This document shows positions 52,712-64,000 of a stretch of 64,000 nucleotides of DNA, piece by piece (positions within the stretch are counted from its first letter, which is position 1; the number at the start of each line of letters is the position of its first letter). Origin of the DNA: Lingula anatina. Taxonomy: Eukaryota; Brachiopoda; Lingulata; Lingulida; Lingulidae. The stretch covers positions 1 through 64,000 of the forward strand of contig NW_019775895.1 of NCBI RefSeq assembly GCF_001039355.2, in the 5' to 3' direction. Below the pieces are notes generated by a model. The model was not told the origin of the DNA, did not search any database, and saw nothing but the letters and a program-made list of their open reading frames with translations. Position numbers and translations under genes: made by a program.

Positions 52712-52820
52712 ATGGCCAAAGATACATGGAAGAGTTTTACACACTCTTTACCTAGGTGTCTTCAGTTGGGGATGCTTGTCATTCTGCTCAATATTGGAAA
52801 TGTATTTGTGGAAGGGAGAA
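52712..52820 (+). CDS. EGFR: EGFR-family receptor, alternative first coding exon 1B (signal peptide)
   Basis: The ATG at 52712 opens a 36-codon frame, MAKDTWKSFTHSLPRCLQLG to NVFVEGR, with hydrophobic core LGMLVILLNIGNVFV. An in-frame TAA lies just upstream at 52700-52702. The exon ends with one A before GTAAGT at 52821, so splicing to 62611 gives R-T-C-I-G-T-K, the same junction as exon 1A. The two exons are mutually exclusive in design: both encode a complete signal peptide and neither has a 3' splice site that would let it be internal in frame. The exon would give a second receptor form from a second promoter; usage must come from RNA. Confidence 0.62.
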
Positions 52821-53145
52821 GTAAGTTAAATTATCATTTACGTTTATGAAGCAAAATCAATTTTTTTTCTTTTCCTTTTTTCTTGTCAGAGCTGATTTAA
52901 ACATTTTTTCTTTTTCTTTTTTTTTTGTCAGATCTGTTTAAACGTTATTTAAATTGAAGGTTGACATTTGGAGCATGGGGGAATGTTTTTTATTTGATTT
53001 ATAAATTGGCATGTGCTGCAATGAGGGATAATTTTGAAATTCCTTGTAAAGTTCAGGTAATTTGTTTGAGACAGCCTCAGAATACTAACACAGGTGATGA
53101 GAGAGTGGTTAGTAATCTTTTAATGTCATGTCAGTTTAAAATTGC

Positions 53146-57309
<4,164 letters not shown>

Positions 57310-57311
<2 letters not shown>

Positions 57312-57722
57312 GGGGGGGGGGGGAGAGATAAAGTTTTCTGGACAGGCCAAAAGATTTTCTTAATATAGTTCCCAGACAAGTGTTAGCCTATTGATTAATA
57401 CCAAAATGGATTGTTTGCCAGAGCTTTTGTTGATGTTATTGCCTAAACCGATTACCATGAATCAGCTAGATACACCAGTTATAAAAATAGTACAATGAAA
57501 AATAAGCAGGAAACCAAGGAAATGATTTAAACTGAGGACAGGAAATTTAGGGTGGGATGAACATAATCCATAATAAGTTGTATTTTTATTGATAGATACT
57601 TTAAGGAAAGAGCTCTAGGAAATTGCTAATGAACTGAGGGGGTGTGGATGAAGTGTTGATAGGACTTCCAGGGCGTGGTAGTGAAGAGGTGGAGGATCTT
57701 AAAATAATCTTGAAAAATAGCT

Positions 57723-57805
<83 letters not shown>

Positions 57806-60800
57806 TGGTGGCTGTGGTGGCGGCCGGTGGCGGGGGGGGGGGGTGTTACAATCATTTGCTTCATATGTGTAGGAATATGACGGTTTGTAGAACATACTCC
57901 TTTGAGTTTATAAAACAAGAATGAATCTGTGATCACTGACATCCTGTAGTGTGACATTTATATTGATAGAAACTCTTCAGAGTGACACCATGAGGGCATA
58001 TGGAGACAAATATTGTCGAAGGAGGACCTTGTGTCTGACTGTTGGCTGACCTATGGGGGAATGTTTGACAGCAGTTGGCATGCACGCTCAGACACTGCGA
58101 CGTAACAAAGGATAGAACAATACTGTCAGCTTTGCCAGCCCTTTGATACAAAGCTTTGTACGCAAACAGGATAACAAATGAAGCCATATGTTTTTTTACT
58201 CAAGTTTAGATATATCTGGTCTTATAACGTACCTGTATTCCATACGTGCCTATGATATTTTTTTATTTGAAAGACAGGTATCGAGGGGAATAGATGGGAT
58301 GTGTGTTTCTTTGAGTAATGCAGAATTTTACATATTTACATATGTGTTAAAGGGGTAATTTTTTTCTCGACTTTTTTAAACAAAATCACATTAGTATGCA
58401 AAGCACAGCCTTATGAAGTGCTCCTGTCCCATTATCGGTGCCCCCCAGGGGGATGGGGGAATTGTACACAGGTAATGATGCAGAATTACACGTGCCTAGG
58501 GTCTGGGGGACAAAGGAGGACCAGGGTGAAGGGAGGGATAACGTTGACAAATTCTAGCTCAATTTTCCCATTGGTGCATCCAATACTGCAGTAGAATATA
58601 ATATCTGTATGCCCAGATAGTGTGTGAAAGAACTGCATCTTAAAATATTTCAGAATGTTACAAAGAGAACAATAGTGCACCTGGCTTATTGGATGGACTC
58701 CAATCTAGGGCTGGCTGGGGGAAAACGTGTTAGTTTAAGATGTCAAAACAGTGAAATTTGTGCTGTCTTTTAAGATCATTATTTGATTATTTCCTTCCTA
58801 TAACAATGACATTTATTATCACCCGAATTCTTTTAAATAAAAAGGGACATTCTGGTATGTACAAACATACTAGTAAGTTTTTTTTTTATCATAGGAGCCA
58901 CTTAAGCTGGGGTGATCATGTTGTAGGATTCCATATTTAACTTAAAGAGCCACTTGTCCCATAAGAAATATCAGCAGGTGCTTGTTGTCCTTACATAGAT
59001 AATGTGAGAATTCTTATATGTTGACTTTTCCTCTATAATGAAAATTTATTACATAAAAGCACTTGATGCAAAGCTCTTTTCTAGTCCAATTTTATCAGTA
59101 TAGAGTCAGGGATATATTTAGACTAGTAATTTCTTTTCACAATTTTACACTACAAAGCATCAAAAGTGATATTTTTTATGATTCTTTTTTGAGTTAATCA
59201 TTATGACAAGTCGAGCTCATACTCCAAATGATAATGGAGTAGAAAGTAATTACCTAGAAATCTGATAAACTTGAGCTTTCAGCTTTTTCCAGAGTTTATT
59301 TACATATTCCATTACTGTGTTTATTGGGTACAAGTGGTACAGAACAACTTTGCTGTTTTTTTTTTCTTGGAATGTTTCCCAGAGGAGTGCTCTCAGTCGG
59401 ACTGGTACAGGTAGATGCTAAAGTTTGAGGAAATACTGGAAAGCTTAAACTCATAGATAAACATATTTGTATCTTTCAAGGTGTGGGCTCTTTTTCACTT
59501 GCACTTAATCTCAAATGTCTGTAGGTGTGCTTTTGCTGTATCAAAATGGAATGTTTCCTACCTGGCCCATTACTAGTGAAACACTGTTGAGTATTGCTCA
59601 TATGGCTGGGGATGGTTCTGACTTCAAAATAGATTGTTGTAATATTTCCAGATACTAGGCTCTTAACGTGAAAAAGGTAATTTTGTTTTCATAGTCTTGG
59701 CAGACAAATGGAAACGAGCCAAGGTTCATGTCAACTTTCTTTTTTGTCTATTATCAAGTTATGAATTACAGAGGTGTTGGATGTAAATATGAAAACGTAT
59801 TCCTTTTATGCTGTTGGAATGATTTTATGAAATCAGCACAGGGATGCGTGCAAATGAATCAACATTTATTTTCTGTCTCGTGCCATTTGTAATTAAATAT
59901 AAATAAGGTTACAGCATTGAAGAGTCTTCAACAACAACATCATCCATTAGACTGCTCAGTGACAGCTTTAATTTACACTGAGAGCTAAGTTTTCTGTCAA
60001 CATATGAATAAATATTTTATTTTTGTCACATATTTGCACAATTTGGTACTTATTTGCATTGTTCAGTCCAGTATTAATACTACTGGTGAGGGAGATTCTG
60101 AGGCTGGCATTTTAAACCTGAAGGCACACTGAGTGAACTTTTGATAAGAAATACTCCAGTGAAACAGATTCTGATCTTTTGATATTTTCTTTACTTTTCC
60201 CAGGATGCCCTATGCCAACTTTACCTTTTCCACTGTTCATACAGAACAATACAACCATACTTATGCTATTATATTCATATTCCCTAGAATAAATTTTGAA
60301 TTCCCTTCAGAAAACTCGGTGGCATCTTTCATCACCTTTGTGCTTGATCTCAGTTTTCATTTTAAACACAATTAATGAACTTTTCAAGTTTTATTTAAGC
60401 ATGCCATATTTACATCATATATAATTAAGAAAGAAATGTATCAAATGAAGTATTATTTGCTTCCTTTTCGGGTTATATGGAAAAGCTCTTTTTGAGTATC
60501 TCTGTTAGACAGGTGCAATTATTCAAGTGCAAAATTGAAACACCTTCGAACAAATTAATTATCAAATCTGTTATTTCAGTTACCTGAATCCTTAAAATAC
60601 ACAGACCTGTTTTACTCTTTTTTTCCCTCCCAGTTTTTGCAGTTTATTCCTTTATAAGATAAGACTACCATAACAGCCCCACCCAGTTCACCTCTAATCA
60701 TTTTGTGGTCAGTACACTGTGGCCGTAATCTATAAATCAACTGACCATTAGAGTAAATGAACAATAATAGTGTGCAGAATCCAGTAGAAGCTGAAATGAG

Positions 60801-60971
60801 TGCTGCTTCTCGGAAGTAATAAGTTACAGTAAGTGGAATGAAGGGAAGGCATCAGTCAAAGCAGACATGTTCTTTCACCAGCAAGTTAAAACATAAAGGG
60901 AGTTTTCTTGTCTGTACAGAAAAGTTAGATTTGGACAAATGCACCGGACTTGCATGGATTCTGTCTTTCAC

Positions 60972-61026
<55 letters not shown>

Positions 61027-61093
61027 CAACAAAAATCTTTTATTTGATGGTGTTTGCATCATGATGCATGCATGTGTTTACATGATAGTGTGC

Positions 61094-61141
<48 letters not shown>

Positions 61142-62610
61142 CATATTAATTACATATACATTCACATTTAATTGGTACTATATGCAGACCAAGGAGCCAT
61201 GTGTTATCTTTCTCCTCAGCAGTGCTCCAAATCAGTTTGTAGTTAATCAGCTATTAATTATGGAGGACATGATGATGACTTGGCTTGCTAACATCAGAGG
61301 AGACACAGAGTCTGGAGCTGATTTATTTTGGTCTACCAGGTGATATATCCAGCTCAGCATACGAGCACCTGACTTGATTAGCTCAGGTCCTGGTTGGTTT
61401 CAGTGTACTCACTTCATATCAGTGCTGAATAAATGATACAACCCGCTGGAGATCTTTCCCCCTCTTACTTCTTCCCGAGCTCTTTTACATTCCTCAGTGT
61501 TAGACATCCAACTTGTATTAGAAGGAATGCAAACTTTTTTTTTCGTATGTTGTGGACTGATGTAATGAGAACTTAAAGAACATTTTTTCATATACCTTAG
61601 AAGTTGTACTGTCAGTGAATTAGTATTTTTATAGATTAAGATAGACAGACAACCTTTAACTGCCAATTTTTTCCCTTAGCTTTGGCCTTATTAATGTCAT
61701 CTCTTGGATAGTGAAGCCGACCTGGCCTAGTATCCCGGAAAATCTGAGGATTCTTTTCCAAGCCAGTGACTTCTCTAGTCATTATACAAGGTCCCTATCT
61801 AACCATCAAGTTTTTATATCATTATGCCCATCAATGTGTAGTTGGTGACATTAACTTGAATACAGATGAAGTGTGGAGATAACATCACTGGGACAAGACA
61901 CCTTACACTGATGGTGTCTTCTAACCATGTGGTTTTATCTTATCACAACAATAGACTAGACTGCCTGGGAGAACTTAATTACTTGTGGTAGTTGTTTTTC
62001 AATTAAAAAAAAACAAATTCTTTGTTTGCTGTTATTTCTGATTTGTGTTGGAATTGGCAGGTGAGGTTCATTGGAACCAAAGACATTCCTGTAGAATTTG
62101 TCTCTCATGAAGTTGTCAATATTAAAATTTGAGATAATTATATGGTTATAGACTATGCAATTTTAAAGAGGACAGTTTAAGCACAATATATGTCTAGAAC
62201 TAATTGTAAATTTTGCAGATGCATACAATGACAAAACATTGAAGTATCATACTATGTTATAAAATTTAATAAAAGCTATGTATATATGTGTATATATAAA
62301 TACTAAAAATAAAAGTGTAATGTGTATGTACATATATATGTATGTCAAGGATATAGAATTAGTAGAGAATATATAAGATACACATGAAAATAACCTTGGG
62401 TTTTCATGTTGACATGACTTAAATGACCATGTGGATATCCTTAAAAAAAAAATAAATGGCATTGATTCTTGAAAATTTTATTAAAAAGAAAAAGTTAACA
62501 GACATCAAAACAAAAATATTTTGGCAACATTACTTCACTTTAATGATCTTGCTTACAATTTGATCAAGTCAGATGAATATTAACAAGACATTTTCTCTTT
62601 CTATTTTCAG
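57310..62610 (+). other. EGFR first intron, 3' part: microsatellites, no gene recognised
   Basis: Holds a long (GT)n at about 57722-57803, followed shortly by poly-G, and two further (GT)n arrays at about 60973-61024 and 61097-61140. Poly-Cys/Val and Thr/His ORFs here are translations of these repeats. The rest is AT-rich and without exon signals until the acceptor CTATTTTCAG before 62611. Confidence 0.7.
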
Positions 62611-62979
62611 CTTGCATAGGGACAAAATATGAACTGAGTATGCAAGGCGATGCGATTTATCGCTACAACTTATATAGGGAACGCTACATGAACTGTACTT
62701 ATGTGCAGGGAAACTTAGAAATCACTTTCTTGGATAACCCGCAACTGGATCATCCTTATGATTTGAGCTTTTTGAAGCACATTCGTGAAGTGACAGGCTA
62801 TGTGTTAATTGTGTCAGTATTTGCAAACTATGTCCCACTGGAAAACTTGCGTGTGATCCGCGGGAAGACCTTATACTATCAAAATAACAGGGGTTACAGT
62901 CTCTACGTGGCCCTGAACAGCAAACCCAGTAACTCAGATATGTTTGGATTGAAGGAACTACGGTTTGTGAATCTCCATG
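62611..62979 (+). CDS. EGFR: EGFR-family receptor exon 2 (L1 domain)
   Basis: Receptor tyrosine kinase of the ErbB family; this exon encodes most of extracellular domain I, which contacts ligand. It enters at phase 1 (CT completing Thr) and reads C-I-G-T-K-Y-E-L-S, then NCTYVQGNLEITFLDN, YDLSFLKHIREVTGYVLI, PLENLRVIRGKTLYY, GYSLYVALNS and GLKELRFVNLHG. These match the beta-helix repeats of the EGFR L1 domain in order. NCT is a possible N-glycosylation site. The exon leaves at phase 1 before GTAAGT at 62980. Confidence 0.92.
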
Positions 62980-63109
62980 GTAAGTGATGTTTTTCAAATT
63001 GTGATCCTGAAATGATAATTATACTCTGAGCAACAATGAGTTAAACAGAAGGGGAACTTAGATTTTTTATTTAGAAGAATCAGTTGGTTGAAATCTCATG
63101 ATAATTGCA

Positions 63110-63405
63110 TTCATTATGATTTGGTGAGATAGGTGAGATGTTATCATTATGTGATGTGGTACAGTGTGATAGGCAATGTGATGTGGTGCTGCACAATGTT
63201 ATGTGATAAACAGTGTGATAGCTGAAGTGATGTAGTAGGCAGTGTGAATAGGTGATATGATATGGTGCAATGTGATGCAGTATCTTATGACTGCGTGATA
63301 GGTGACATTATATGATATGTGATATGGTATGTGATGTAATATATGTGATGTGTGGTGTGATATGATAGGTATAGTTGTGTGTTGTGATATGATATGATAA
63401 TAAAT
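63110..63405. repeat. Degenerate TGATGTG/GATAGG-rich repeat in EGFR intron
   Basis: A low-complexity stretch built from variants of GTGATAGG, GTGATGTGG and TGATATGATATG without a fixed period, lying between exons 2 and 3. Its minus-strand translation (Ile/His/Tyr rich) is meaningless. Confidence 0.7.
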
Positions 63406-63578
63406 CAGTATTTGTGAAGCAAACATAAAAACTAATGCACAAGATTCTTCATTGGGCTGTGGCAAGGATATATTCTTTTTACTGGACCTTCATTATACAC
63501 AGGGTTTTGTCTGATTCTCTAACTGGCCTTAGCTTGTTTTCTCAGATATCATACTAACATATTTTGTCCTTCTTGTAG

Positions 63579-63713
63579 AAATCATGGCTGGGGATGTGTA
63601 CTTCTCCAAGAACCCCTTGCTGTGCTATGAGAATACAGTGGTCTGGAATGGCAAGATTGTAACAGGAGAAGGCAGTCAGGTCTTCGTTGATGATGATGCC
63701 AAAGGGAGATCTT
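63579..63713 (+). CDS. EGFR: EGFR-family receptor exon 3 (end of L1 domain)
   Basis: The exon completes E-I-M-A-G-D-V-Y-F-S-K-N-P-L-L-C-Y-E-N, the last L1 strand and its conserved Cys, then VVWNGKIV. It ends in GRS plus one T (phase 1), so the next exon should supply the Cys that closes L1. Acceptor CTTCTTGTAG precedes it and GTAAGT follows. The remaining extracellular, transmembrane and kinase exons are beyond the window. Confidence 0.88.
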
Positions 63714-63943
63714 GTAAGTAGGACTGAAATAAAAACCACCTCTTGTTTACATTTTCTGCTACGATGAAATATTGTAATTTTTAATCTTTAAATGATAGTG
63801 ATTTGTTTAAAATTATAACAAGATAATTTAAGTTTTTTTTATGTACAATCTAAAAAAAATATTGACAATTGCAAAGTGTTTGAATTTGAAGTTAAAAAAT
63901 TTAGTTAAAGAACTATTTTCTTTTAATATTATTGTATCTCCAG

Positions 63944-63975
63944 GTGCAATCTGGCTGGTTTTCTGGGTGAGATAA
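63944..63975 (+). other. Candidate EGFR exon 4 start, unresolved
   Basis: An acceptor-like TATCTCCAG precedes 63944. Joined to exon 3 it gives the expected Cys but then A-I-W-L-V-F-W-V-R and a TAA at 63973-63975, not the C-x-x-C of furin-like domain II. It is either a false acceptor, with the true exon 4 outside the window, or an alternative exon that ends the protein after L1. A donor-like GTGAGA at 63967 leaves a 23-base micro-exon as a third option. Confidence 0.2.
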
Positions 63976-64000
63976 CACTCTCACAGACAAAGCCAATCTA

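Noticed and set aside
57601-57957. Thr/His and Cys/Val repeat ORFs at 57.6-57.9 kb and 60.9-61.2 kb
   Set aside because: Direct translations of (GT)n/(CA)n microsatellites, with no coding support.

Overview
The window comes from a bilaterian animal, most likely a non-vertebrate such as a lophotrochozoan; nothing in it fixes the phylum. It is AT-rich. Its genes have many exons with GT-AG introns. It contains (GT)n, (ATT)n and (GA)n microsatellites and several short terminal-inverted-repeat elements. No bacterial, organellar or viral genes were recognised.

Layout. (1) 1-19030, plus strand: the last 41 coding exons, about 2,473 residues, of an axonemal inner-arm dynein heavy chain that best matches DNAH7. 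It runs from AAA2 through AAA3, AAA4, the stalk and microtubule-binding domain, AAA5 and AAA6 to the C-terminal domain and stop. All 40 introns keep the frame and use GT-AG. (2) About 20.5-23.4 kb, minus strand: a complete ribosomal protein S26 gene with a 5'TOP-like start, convergent with DNAH7. (3) 23.4-26.1 kb: an intergenic stretch with a weak death-fold (CARD)-like ORF and a local duplication, one copy of which holds a small transposon. (4) 26.1 kb to the end, plus strand: the 5' part of an EGFR/ErbB-family receptor gene. Exons 2 and 3 (62.6-63.7 kb) encode the L1 ligand-binding domain. Two separate exons upstream, at 26.1 kb and 52.7 kb, each encode a signal peptide and end in the same phase with the same last base, so both can splice onto exon 2. 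(5) Inside the large first EGFR intron, on the minus strand (41.7-43.1 kb), is a nested four-exon gene for a divergent COX6B-like CX9C/CX10C protein.

The genes do not form an operon or shared pathway; they are ordinary animal neighbours. The most interesting observations are the alternative EGFR signal-peptide exons, the nested COX6B-like gene with an abutting upstream ORF, an EF-hand-like loop in the dynein motor, and several terminal-inverted-repeat elements with visible structure. Three single N characters (5257, 38659, 55241) lie in or next to directly repeated sequence. They look like assembly joins, and the 2.1-kb tandem duplication at 53.1-57.3 kb is probably a false duplication.
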